From contig NZ_JBNAGG010000002.1 of the NCBI RefSeq assembly GCF_049801075.1, positions 1-64,000 of the forward strand: 64,000 nucleotides of DNA, given 5' to 3'. A model generated the notes under the pieces. It had not been told where the DNA came from. It did no database searches and saw nothing but the letters and a program-made list of their open reading frames with translations. Positions 42,109 through 49,830 of this stretch are shown here, one piece after another. How positions within the stretch are numbered: the first letter of the stretch is position 1; the number at the start of each line of letters is the position of its first letter. This stretch comes from Maritalea sp049801075 (lineage in GTDB: Bacteria; Pseudomonadota; Alphaproteobacteria; Rhizobiales; Devosiaceae). The translations under genes were made by a program, and so were the position numbers.

Positions 42109-43248
42109 TTAACCCTCCGTCTGGTAGCAGCGTGTTTGCGCCGCTTCCCAGCCAATATAGACCTTGTCGCCTTTGGCGAGGTCGCGGAATTGGCCTGTTT
42201 GCGGAATGGCGACATTTAACTCGCCGCCAGATTTTTCTTCCCGCAGCAAAATGTGGCTGTTGGCGCCGTTGAACAAGATGTTTTCAATGATGCCCTGATT
42301 GAGGTTTTCAACCTTGTCGAGCTCGTTGGCCTCTGTTGCCAAGCGGATCGATTCTGGCCGTACAAACACTTTGGCCTGATCACCTTGCTTAAGATTGCCT
42401 GAGGCGTCTTGGCCTTTAATCTGCAAGCCTTCCGGACTGACAAGCGTGGCCGCATCGCCATTGATGGCTTCGACCTTTGCGGTGAAGCTGTTTGCCTCGC
42501 CTACAAATCCGGCAACAAAGGCGGTTTTAGGCTCGTGATAAAGCTCACGCGCGGCGCCCACTTGCTCGAACTGACCATGGTTCATCACTGCGATCTTGTC
42601 GCTCATCACTAGCGCTTCTGATTGGTCGTGGGTGATGTAAACGAAGGTGGTGCCAAATTCTGATTGGAGCTTTTTCAGCTCAATTTTCATGTGCTCGCGC
42701 AGCTTTAGATCAAGCGCGCCGAGCGGTTCGTCGAGCAGCAGCACATCGGGTTCAAGAACCATGCAGCGGGCAATTGCCACGCGCTGTTTCTGGCCGCCTG
42801 AAAGCTGGTTGATGTGGCGTGAGCCAACGCCGGGAAGGCCCACACGTTCCAAAACGGTTTCTACCCGCTTTGCAATATCTTCACGCGGTACGCCGCGCTG
42901 GCGCAAGCCGAAGCCCACATTGGCTGCAATGTCCATCATGGGGAACAGCGCCAGATGTTGGAACACCATGGAAACGGGGCGCTTGTTTGGCGGCACGCCG
43001 ATCATGGATTTGCCTTTGATCAGCAAGTCACCGCTGGTTGGGGTTTGAAACCCGGCAATCATGCGCAAAAGGGTGGTTTTGCCGCAACCTGATGGCCCCA
43101 AAATGGAGAAAAATGTGCCGGTGGGCACATTAAAACTTACATTATTGACGGCGGTAAACTGGTCAAAATTTTTGGTGATGTCGCGACATTCCAAATCGAA
43201 CGCGGCGGCTGTAGATGGGGTTGCTGCTGAGGCAGTTGGCTGGCTCAT
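42109..43248 (-). CDS. potA: Polyamine-type ABC importer ATPase (PotA-like)
   Basis: This 379-residue ATPase has Walker A GPSGCGKTT, signature QLSGGQKQRVAIARCM, Walker B LLLDEPLGALD and switch ITHDQSEAL, plus a C-terminal TOBE domain (about 270-375) usual for PotA/FbpC/MalK-type importers. The N-terminal 18 residues are a Ser/Ala/Thr-rich extension. It is separated from the binding-protein gene by a strong stem-loop. Confidence 0.93.
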   Translation of the reverse strand: MSQPTASAATPSTAAAFDLECRDITKNFDQFTAVNNVSFNVPTGTFFSILGPSGCGKTTLLRMIAGFQTPTSGDLLIKGKSMIGVPPNKRPVSMVFQHLALFPMMDIAANVGFGLRQRGVPREDIAKRVETVLERVGLPGVGSRHINQLSGGQKQRVAIARCMVLEPDVLLLDEPLGALDLKLREHMKIELKKLQSEFGTTFVYITHDQSEALVMSDKIAVMNHGQFEQVGAARELYHEPKTAFVAGFVGEANSFTAKVEAINGDAATLVSPEGLQIKGQDASGNLKQGDQAKVFVRPESIRLATEANELDKVENLNQGIIENILFNGANSHILLREEKSGGELNVAIPQTGQFRDLAKGDKVYIGWEAAQTRCYQTEG

Positions 43249-43271
43249 TAAAGGCTCCGGCGATATGCAAA

Positions 43272-43294
43272 AGAGGCGCGAATAACGCGCCTCT
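43272..43294 (-). terminator. Stem-loop between binding-protein and ATPase genes
   Basis: AGAGGCGCG pairs perfectly with CGCGCCTCT around AATAA, and on the minus strand it is followed by TTTTGC. It sits just after the binding-protein gene and probably limits read-through into the ATPase and permease genes. Confidence 0.7.
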
Positions 43295-43322
43295 CTCTTT
43301 ACAATTGAAGTGCAAGCAAAGC

Positions 43323-44390
43323 TTAGTTTGCTGCTTTTACACGATCAAGTACAGCGCCTTCGAGAGTTTCAAGGTTCGCTGGTACTGTTGGGTACCACTT
43401 GATGTTGTCGATTGCTGCTTGTGGGAAGCTGGCTTGGTAACGTGCTTTCAAAGCTTCGTCTACACCAGCGTCACCGCCTTGAGATGCGGTGAAGTTACCC
43501 GCTGATGTTGTGATCATCGCCGCGATTTCAGGCTGCATGACGAAGTTGATCCAAGCATAAGCAGCTTCATCAGCACGGCCACGCTTAGGCAATACGAAAG
43601 TATCGATCCAGCCCAAAGCACCGGCTTCTGGCGCCACGAATGTGATGTCTGCATTGTCTTCATTCAAAGACCAACCGCCTGTATCCCAAGCCATTGACGC
43701 AACAACTTCGCCTGAGCGGAGCAAGTTTTTGATTTCGTCGCCACCATCCCAATATGTTTTCACATTTGGCTTACATTCGATGAGTTTGGCTTCAACTTTA
43801 GACAAGATGTCTTTGTAGGCTTCTTCGTCATTATAAGCTGCGAATGGATCAAGGCCCATTGAGAAGGCAAAACCGATCAATGTTGGGCGCTTCAAGCGGT
43901 AAGACACTTTGCCAGCAACGGACGCGTCGCAAAGGTCAAGATAGTCTTTCACGTCGCCAGCTTCAGCAGTGTTCACCACCAAGCCAGATGTGCCCCAAAC
44001 GTGTGGAACGCCGTAAACTTCGTCGTTGTAAGTTGTGTTGCCTTTGGTGGCTTCCAACATAGACGGGATGAACAAGCTCTCGTCGATTTTTGACAAATCG
44101 ATTGGCTTATAAATGTCAAATTCTGCCTGTGCGCCTGCAATGCGGTCTTGGCTTGGCTGCGCCAAATCAAAGCCGCCGCCATTTGTGGCGCGCAGTTTAG
44201 CAACCATTTCTTCGTTGTTTGATTTGGTCACTTCAACAGTGTGGCCAGTTTCTTTTTCAAACATTTCGATTACGTTTTCAGGTGCGTAGCCGCCCCATGT
44301 CAACAAGCGCAATGTTTCCGCTTGGGCAGAAGTTGCGTCCATAACGCCTGCAGCGAGCAGTGCGATGCCTGATGTCAGAATCTTTTTCAT
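43323..44390 (-). CDS. potD: Polyamine-type ABC importer substrate-binding protein (PotD/PotF-like)
   Basis: This 355-residue periplasmic protein has a signal peptide ending TSAQA at about residue 24. The mature part opens TLRLLTWGGYAPENVIEMFEKETG, the PotD/PotF pattern, with DLAQPSQDRIAGAQ and SMAWDTGGWSLN further on. Lacking a clear match to the polyamine-clamping residues, I do not assign the ligand. A 260-base gap to norD upstream probably carries its promoter; T/A-rich stretches are present, but no element is clear. Confidence 0.9.
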   Translation of the reverse strand: MKKILTSGIALLAAGVMDATSAQAETLRLLTWGGYAPENVIEMFEKETGHTVEVTKSNNEEMVAKLRATNGGGFDLAQPSQDRIAGAQAEFDIYKPIDLSKIDESLFIPSMLEATKGNTTYNDEVYGVPHVWGTSGLVVNTAEAGDVKDYLDLCDASVAGKVSYRLKRPTLIGFAFSMGLDPFAAYNDEEAYKDILSKVEAKLIECKPNVKTYWDGGDEIKNLLRSGEVVASMAWDTGGWSLNEDNADITFVAPEAGALGWIDTFVLPKRGRADEAAYAWINFVMQPEIAAMITTSAGNFTASQGGDAGVDEALKARYQASFPQAAIDNIKWYPTVPANLETLEGAVLDRVKAAN

Positions 44391-44651
44391 GATTTCTCTC
44401 CACTTGAATTAAGCACAACGCGGACCGGTTCCCCCAATTGCGTGCGCCCTTATTATTATCGCGCCGAGGTTGAGCGATGGTGTGACACCTATTCAACTAC
44501 CTTAGCACTTTTGTGACAGTTTGAAGATATTCATTCAGTTTGTTGCATGCTGTCAAGAAATTATCAATTTTGTCACATTTGACTGGATGGAAAAAATTGA
44601 AATCGTTTTAGATCTTGCGCAATTGAAGGGAGCAAAAAGCCCCGTAAATAC

Positions 44652-46613
44652 TTAGCCAATCACCAACTGCCGATAGATTTGTGGCAGGGCTTGGGTTAGT
44701 TTTTCAGGCTGTGGAATAATTGAAAAACGACCAGGTCCGAACATACGGGCAAACCAACTTTGGCCTTTTGCATCGATGGTGATGCCATAAACAGCGTGGC
44801 CCAAACGGCGGGCTTCGTTGATGGCCATACGCGTATCTTCAATGCCGTGGCGGCCTTCATAATGGTCAAGATCGTTCGGTTTGCCATCGGTGATCACCAG
44901 CAGCAGGCGCTTGTTGTTGGCTTGCTTGGCCAAATCTACCGAGCTGTGGCGAATGGCGGCACCTAAGCGCGTGTAAAAACCGGGATTGAGTGCGCCGATT
45001 TTTTGCTCAACCTGAGCGGACATTTTATCATTAAAATCTTTGCACTTAGTGATGTAGACCCGATCTCGCTTAAGTGATGAAAAGGCGTTGATCGCGAAAT
45101 TATCACCACAGGCGTCTAACCCCCAAGCGAGTGCAGCGAGTGCTTCTCGTTCGACTTCGATTACCGAGCGGTCGCCCACAGCGCTTTCGGTGGAGCGGGA
45201 TACATCCAGCAAGATCGAGACAGCAAGGTCGCGCGCTTCGGGGCGCGATTGCCGCCAGATATTATCGTTGCTTTCACCACAGGCACGCAAATCTGCCTGG
45301 GCGCGCACAGCGGCGTCCATATCCAACTCTTCGCCTTCGCGTTGGGCAGGGATGTTCACCCGACCGGGACGCAGGGCTTCAAACTGGCGTTTCACTGCGT
45401 TGATGCGGCGGGCGGACTGAGCATCGGCGCGGAAAGAGGGAATGTCGTCCTTGATTTCGCCTTTGCTTTCGAAAACCTGACAATGGTCAGGGAGGTAGGC
45501 GTTGGTGCGGGTGTCCCACTCGGGATACAGCACTTTGCCTGCAAGGCGTTCGCGGTCCACATCCTCGGGAGCCAAATCCAAATGTAGTTTCAGCCTTGTG
45601 GCGGGGGCTTTGGAGATTTGGCCTAGGCCGATCTCATCCTGATCGTCAGCCGCCTTTTTCGCATCATCATTGTCGTCATCGTCAATGCGGCGATTGAGGT
45701 TCATAAATTCTGCCCAGGACAGAATGGCCTCAAACTTATGCAGGATCAGGCTGTCCTTGCGCTCGGCCTGATCGGATTTGCGTCGCCGGGCGCGGAACAG
45801 GCCCTTCTTGTTCACTTCCTTGGTGCGCTCTGCGTCCATGGTCGCAACGTCAGATGGGGCGCTGAACAGGAGGTCGCGGTTTTCGCACCACATGGGCACC
45901 GGGGCAAAAGGGCAATAATTATTGGGGGCGACCAGGCCGTCAAAGTCGCCAGACCGGATATGGTTTTGCAGCAGTTGGGCCTGTACACCAAGAGGCGATT
46001 TATCGCCTAGCGCTTGTTGGATTAATTCTTCCACTGCTGCTTCAAAGCGCGGCAATTTATGGTTTGGGCGAAGATAGAGGCTTATGGTTGCAAGTTCAGT
46101 TTGAAGTCCAGCTAGGCCCGGGCACTCTTCAATGACTTGCTGTGTGATTTCGCCCGCACGTTTGATCGTCAGCAGATCGGCAATCAGTGGGTCGTCTTGT
46201 GGTTCAAAAGCTTCGGCAAAGGCCGCGCTTGCGGTCAACCAGACATAGAGCGCAGCATTTGCATTTTGATCGGGGAAGAGCGCCAGCTTTTCGGGCAGGC
46301 GCAGCACTTCCCCATCAAAGGAGGCGCGGGCAATGGCCAATTGCTCATGCCCCAGCTTTTGTCGAAAGGACAAGCGCTGATGGCTAACTTCGGCTGCCAC
46401 CGGGCGGATGTCGACACTATGATGCCCGCCTAAACCTCTAAAGAACACAGCCAGGCGTTTTGATAGGTCGCCCAACTCCACCGTTGCCTCTTCAAATTGA
46501 ACGGGCGCGGCGGCTTGTGCGGCGAAATCATGCCAGATTTTGCCGATGGTTTCTTCTGGTTCCCAAGGCTCAATATGGCGGGGATCAAAGGTCTTGTTCA
46601 TCATCTTATCCAA
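44652..46613 (-). CDS. norD: Nitric oxide reductase activation protein NorD
   Basis: This 653-residue protein has a C-terminal von Willebrand A domain (about 455-645) with an intact MIDAS motif DVSRSTES, LLLVITDGKPND and a final VIG. The N-terminal two thirds are specific to NorD, including a low-complexity acidic run near DDDDNDDAKK. With the AAA ATPase NorQ it inserts or matures the non-heme iron of NorB. The annotated start overlaps norQ by 8 bases; in-frame ATGs at 46604 and 46601 are alternatives. Confidence 0.93.
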   Translation of the reverse strand: MDKMMNKTFDPRHIEPWEPEETIGKIWHDFAAQAAAPVQFEEATVELGDLSKRLAVFFRGLGGHHSVDIRPVAAEVSHQRLSFRQKLGHEQLAIARASFDGEVLRLPEKLALFPDQNANAALYVWLTASAAFAEAFEPQDDPLIADLLTIKRAGEITQQVIEECPGLAGLQTELATISLYLRPNHKLPRFEAAVEELIQQALGDKSPLGVQAQLLQNHIRSGDFDGLVAPNNYCPFAPVPMWCENRDLLFSAPSDVATMDAERTKEVNKKGLFRARRRKSDQAERKDSLILHKFEAILSWAEFMNLNRRIDDDDNDDAKKAADDQDEIGLGQISKAPATRLKLHLDLAPEDVDRERLAGKVLYPEWDTRTNAYLPDHCQVFESKGEIKDDIPSFRADAQSARRINAVKRQFEALRPGRVNIPAQREGEELDMDAAVRAQADLRACGESNDNIWRQSRPEARDLAVSILLDVSRSTESAVGDRSVIEVEREALAALAWGLDACGDNFAINAFSSLKRDRVYITKCKDFNDKMSAQVEQKIGALNPGFYTRLGAAIRHSSVDLAKQANNKRLLLVITDGKPNDLDHYEGRHGIEDTRMAINEARRLGHAVYGITIDAKGQSWFARMFGPGRFSIIPQPEKLTQALPQIYRQLVIG

Positions 46614-47421
46614 TCACGGCGGTCACGAGGTCATTAAGGCCTAGTTTCACGTCATCATCGTCAGTCAAAGGCTCAATCATGGCAGATTGTACGGCCCGTT
46701 CCACAGGCATGCCTTTTTCAATCATGGTGGCGGCATAAACGATCAGGCGGGTGGAAATGCCTTCTTCCAAATCTTGACCCTTAAGGGCTCGCAACTTACC
46801 GGCCAGCCGAACCAGCAGTTCGGTGCGTGATTGAGTTAAGCCGCTTTCGCGCATAACAATCTCTACTTCCTGATCAAAGGCGGGGAAGCCAAACTCCATC
46901 GCGAGAAATCGCTGGCGGGTGGATGGCTTTAGGGTTTTCAGAATGTTCTGATAGCCCGGATTGTAAGAGGCCACGAGCATAAAGCCGGGTGCCGCTTCCA
47001 GTTCCTCACCAGTGCGATCGATGGGCAGAATGCGCCGATCATCGGTGAGCGGGTGCAGCACCACGGTCACGTCTTTACGGGCTTCTACCACTTCGTCGAG
47101 ATAGCAGATTGCACCTTCCCGCACGGCGCGGGTGAGAGGACCGTCTACCCAGACGGTTTCACCGCCTTTGAGCAAATAGCGCCCAATCAAATCGGCGGCC
47201 GACAGATCGTCATGGCAGGCGACGGTATAGAGCTTTTTGCCAAGTTTCGCAGCCATGTGGGACACGAAACGGGTTTTGCCGCAGCCTGTTGGCCCTTTCA
47301 AAAGTAACGGCAGGTTGTTGGCATAGGCAGCTTCAAACAGAGCGCATTCGTCTGCTTGTGGCAGGTAGAACGGGGTTTGTACCCCGTCCTTTCTATTAGT
47401 GTTTTCGAATGTTCTATCCAT
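46606..47421 (-). CDS. norQ: MoxR-type AAA ATPase NorQ
   Basis: This 271-residue ATPase has Walker A GPTGCGKT at 43-50, Walker B CYLDEVVEARKDV, and sensor segment MLVASYNPGYQ. It is the NorQ/CbbQ subgroup that works with a VWA partner (NorD) as a metallochelatase-like pair. The GGAG before its ATG overlaps the norB stop. Confidence 0.95.
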   Translation of the reverse strand: MDRTFENTNRKDGVQTPFYLPQADECALFEAAYANNLPLLLKGPTGCGKTRFVSHMAAKLGKKLYTVACHDDLSAADLIGRYLLKGGETVWVDGPLTRAVREGAICYLDEVVEARKDVTVVLHPLTDDRRILPIDRTGEELEAAPGFMLVASYNPGYQNILKTLKPSTRQRFLAMEFGFPAFDQEVEIVMRESGLTQSRTELLVRLAGKLRALKGQDLEEGISTRLIVYAATMIEKGMPVERAVQSAMIEPLTDDDDVKLGLNDLVTAVIG

Positions 47422-47426
47422 GGCGC

Positions 47427-48806
47427 TTACTCCGCAGGTGCTGTTGCATCAGCGACTTGTTTGCCCGGTTGGATGATCTCCTTTTTCGGTACAAAGATCG
47501 CATAAAGGAACAGCAACACGCCAAGCACAACAGCAACGCCAGCACCGAAACGCATCCACATAAATAAGCTCAGATCGTCCTGAACGCTCATATAGTCTTC
47601 GCCGCGCACCCGTTGCAGGTGGGTTTGCACTGTGCCAGCGAAGGTGAGCACGAAGGTCATGAACACCATGCCGCCAGACATGAGCCAGAAAGAGGCCATG
47701 TTGAGCACCTGATTGTAAGGATCACGGTTGCGCAGGATTGGCATTGCGTAGGTCATGATCGCCAAGCTGAGGGCTACATAGGCGCCGAAGAAGGCCAAGT
47801 GACCGTGCGCTGCGGTGATTTGGGTGCCGTGGGTGTAATAGTTCACCCCGTGCAATGTGTGGAGGAAGCCCCACACGCCAGCGCCGAAGAAGGCGAGGGT
47901 GGCACAGCCCAAGGACCAGAGCAAAGCTGCTTTGTTGGGGTGATCGCGGCGTCCTTTCCACACCATGACAAAGGCAAAAGCCATCATGCCGAAGAAGGGA
48001 ACCACTTCGAGTGAAGAGAAGATGGAGCCGATCCACTGCCAATAGCCGGGTGTGCCGATCCAATAATAGTGGTGACCTGTGCCCAAAATGCCGGAAAACA
48101 AAGCTGTGGCGACGATGACGTAGAGCCATTTTTCCACGATCTCCCGGTCAACGCCGGTGAGCTTCAGCATCAGATAGGCGAGGATTGACGCCATGATCAA
48201 TTCCCAAACGCCTTCCACCCAAAGGTGCACGACATACCACCAATATTGCTTATCCAACGCCAAGTTTTCTGGATTGACGAAGGCGAAAAGGAACAGCAAA
48301 GCCAAGCCCCAGAGGCCCACGATCAAGATGTTGGAGATGGCTGTTTTGCGGCCTTTAAGCACGGTCATCGAGATGTTGTACAAAAAGATCAGTGCGGCAG
48401 CGACGATGCCCAGTTTGACCCAGCCGGGTTGCTCTAGGAATTCGCGGCCATCTTTGCCGAGCAGCCAGTTGCCTTCAAAAATATTGAACACATAGGTGAT
48501 AACCACGCCGACGGTGCCCAGCACCAAAATGGCCAATTGAATATAGGCCAGAAGCGGCGAATGGATTTCGCGTTCTGCTTCTTCCGGCACGAGAAAATAA
48601 GCAGCGCCGAAGAAGCTGGTGATGAGCCACACAATCAAGCTGTTGGTGTGTAGCATGCGGATGATGTTGAAGGGCAAAATGTCCGACAGAAAATTGGGAA
48701 TAACATAAACCAAGCCCGCCAGCAGACCGCCCGTCACCTGCACGGCGAATAGGATCAGCGCGAAGGTGAAATACGCAAATGCGATTTTTTGAGTTTCAAA
48801 TTTCAT
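47427..48806 (-). CDS. norB: Nitric oxide reductase catalytic subunit NorB
   Basis: This 459-residue heme-copper oxidase-superfamily protein has 12 membrane helices. Conserved histidine segments are IIRMLHTNSLIVW (low-spin heme ligand), VHLWVEGVWELIMA (non-heme iron His and Glu), GTGHHYYWIG (iron histidines) and HGHLAFFGAYV (heme ligands). It reduces two NO to N2O, taking electrons from NorC. Length is cNor type, without the quinol-oxidising extension. Confidence 0.96.
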   Translation of the reverse strand: MKFETQKIAFAYFTFALILFAVQVTGGLLAGLVYVIPNFLSDILPFNIIRMLHTNSLIVWLITSFFGAAYFLVPEEAEREIHSPLLAYIQLAILVLGTVGVVITYVFNIFEGNWLLGKDGREFLEQPGWVKLGIVAAALIFLYNISMTVLKGRKTAISNILIVGLWGLALLFLFAFVNPENLALDKQYWWYVVHLWVEGVWELIMASILAYLMLKLTGVDREIVEKWLYVIVATALFSGILGTGHHYYWIGTPGYWQWIGSIFSSLEVVPFFGMMAFAFVMVWKGRRDHPNKAALLWSLGCATLAFFGAGVWGFLHTLHGVNYYTHGTQITAAHGHLAFFGAYVALSLAIMTYAMPILRNRDPYNQVLNMASFWLMSGGMVFMTFVLTFAGTVQTHLQRVRGEDYMSVQDDLSLFMWMRFGAGVAVVLGVLLFLYAIFVPKKEIIQPGKQVADATAPAE

Positions 48807-48819
48807 TGTTCAGCCCTTT

Positions 48820-49272
48820 CTAACCGGCATCGTTGGGCGGCCAGCCCTGAGTGTCGATTGTGCCTGTCCAGAGCAGAAAGTCTGTCAGGTGCTTTAATTC
48901 TTCATCGGTCAAATTGAATTGCGGCATTTGGCGACGGCCTTCGATGCCTGTGGGTTGAGCTTCCATCCAGCCTTTGAACACTTCAAAGGCGGTTTCAGGA
49001 TCTTCCTGTACACCCCAGCGCCGCATCACATTGCCGAGTTCCGGCGCGAAGTAAGCGCCTTCACCCAAAATCGAGTGGCAGTTGATGCAGGCTTTAACTT
49101 CCCAAATGCGTTTGCCCTTGGCCACGCTTTCATTCAGCCCTGCATGGTCAGTTGAAACATTTTGGATATACCAATGAGAGTGGGCAGAAAGACCCACAAA
49201 TATCAGGATGAAGAACAGCGACCCGCCATAAAAAATATTGCGTGCTGCGTTCTTCGTGAGAACTTCCCGCAT
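48820..49272 (-). CDS. norC: Nitric oxide reductase cytochrome c subunit NorC
   Basis: This 150-residue protein has one membrane anchor (about 13-34) and a heme c site Cys62-Ile-Asn-Cys65-His66, with a distal Met in RRQMPQFNLT. It feeds electrons to NorB. It is the first gene of norCBQD and lies 61 bases from an NnrR/FNR-type palindrome. Confidence 0.95.
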   Translation of the reverse strand: MREVLTKNAARNIFYGGSLFFILIFVGLSAHSHWYIQNVSTDHAGLNESVAKGKRIWEVKACINCHSILGEGAYFAPELGNVMRRWGVQEDPETAFEVFKGWMEAQPTGIEGRRQMPQFNLTDEELKHLTDFLLWTGTIDTQGWPPNDAG

Positions 49273-49333
49273 GCTTACCTCCTTTTAGAAACGTGCAGAT
49301 GGAGGCAAATTAGCGATTCACTCGATTTCTTCT

Positions 49334-49347
49334 TTGCGTCTGCGCAA
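49334..49347. promoter_or_regulatory. NnrR/FNR-type site between norC and the divergent small gene
   Basis: TTGCGTCTGCGCAA fits TTG-N8-CAA and is part of a longer palindrome, CTTTGCG-TCTG-CGCAAAG (49332-49349). Its centre is about 68 bases from the norC start and 56 from the divergent ATG. NO-responsive NnrR regulators use TTGCG-N4-CGCAA-like sites at nor promoters. Confidence 0.75.
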
Positions 49348-49396
49348 AGAAGCGGAAGGTTGCCCTTGGCTATGTTGGAGAAAAAAGGAGATCTCT

Positions 49397-49624
49397 ATGG
49401 ACGGCCAAATTTCAAAAATCGATCCGCTTGCATTTGTGCTTTACCCCTTTGTGTGGGGCGCGGTAGCGATCAATTTGTTTATGCTGAGTTTGGGGTGGCA
49501 AATTGTCGGCTTGTCGGTGCTGTCGCCTTATCAAGCCATGTTGTTTGCATTGCCTTTTGCTGTGCCCGCCACTTGGCTTTGCACAAAATGGGTGCGCGGG
49601 TTAATCGCGGAGGCCGAAAAATAG
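49397..49624 (+). CDS. Small two-helix membrane protein divergent from norC
   Basis: This 75-residue protein has two hydrophobic helices (about 13-33 and 43-62), a Pro-rich linker and a charged C-terminal tail WVRGLIAEAEK. AAGGAGAT precedes the ATG. It shares the NnrR-type site with norC, so it is probably induced by nitric oxide. NorF-like accessory proteins have similar size and topology, but I cannot confirm homology. Confidence 0.7.
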   Translation: MDGQISKIDPLAFVLYPFVWGAVAINLFMLSLGWQIVGLSVLSPYQAMLFALPFAVPATWLCTKWVRGLIAEAEK

Positions 49625-49765
49625 ACGATTTTTCTGGTGTGTTATGCCTGATTTGCAGGTGTCACTTTGTTTAATTTTTAAAAATGTTAATTATTTCAAT
49701 CTGTTATTTAACAAAATTAGAGATTCTGAATTTAGTAAAAAAATTTTGATGGATAGGCCTATCTT

Positions 49766-49779
49766 TTAACCATCCTTAA
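49766..49779 (+). promoter_or_regulatory. CtrA-like motif upstream of the chemoreceptor gene
   Basis: TTAACCATCCTTAA contains the TTAACCAT half-site; the spacing between TTAA elements is six rather than the usual seven bases. It lies in an A+T-rich leader of about 200 bases (49625-49830) that holds no other clear element. Confidence 0.35.
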
Positions 49780-49830
49780 CCAGTCGCCGCGATATTGGGC
49801 ACATTATATTTATCTAAGGATATCAAAAAA

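Noticed and set aside
44391..44651. A promoter or small gene between norD and the binding-protein gene
   Set aside because: The 260-base gap is A+T-rich but offers no convincing paired -35/-10 elements, hairpin with T tract or ORF with a ribosome site.
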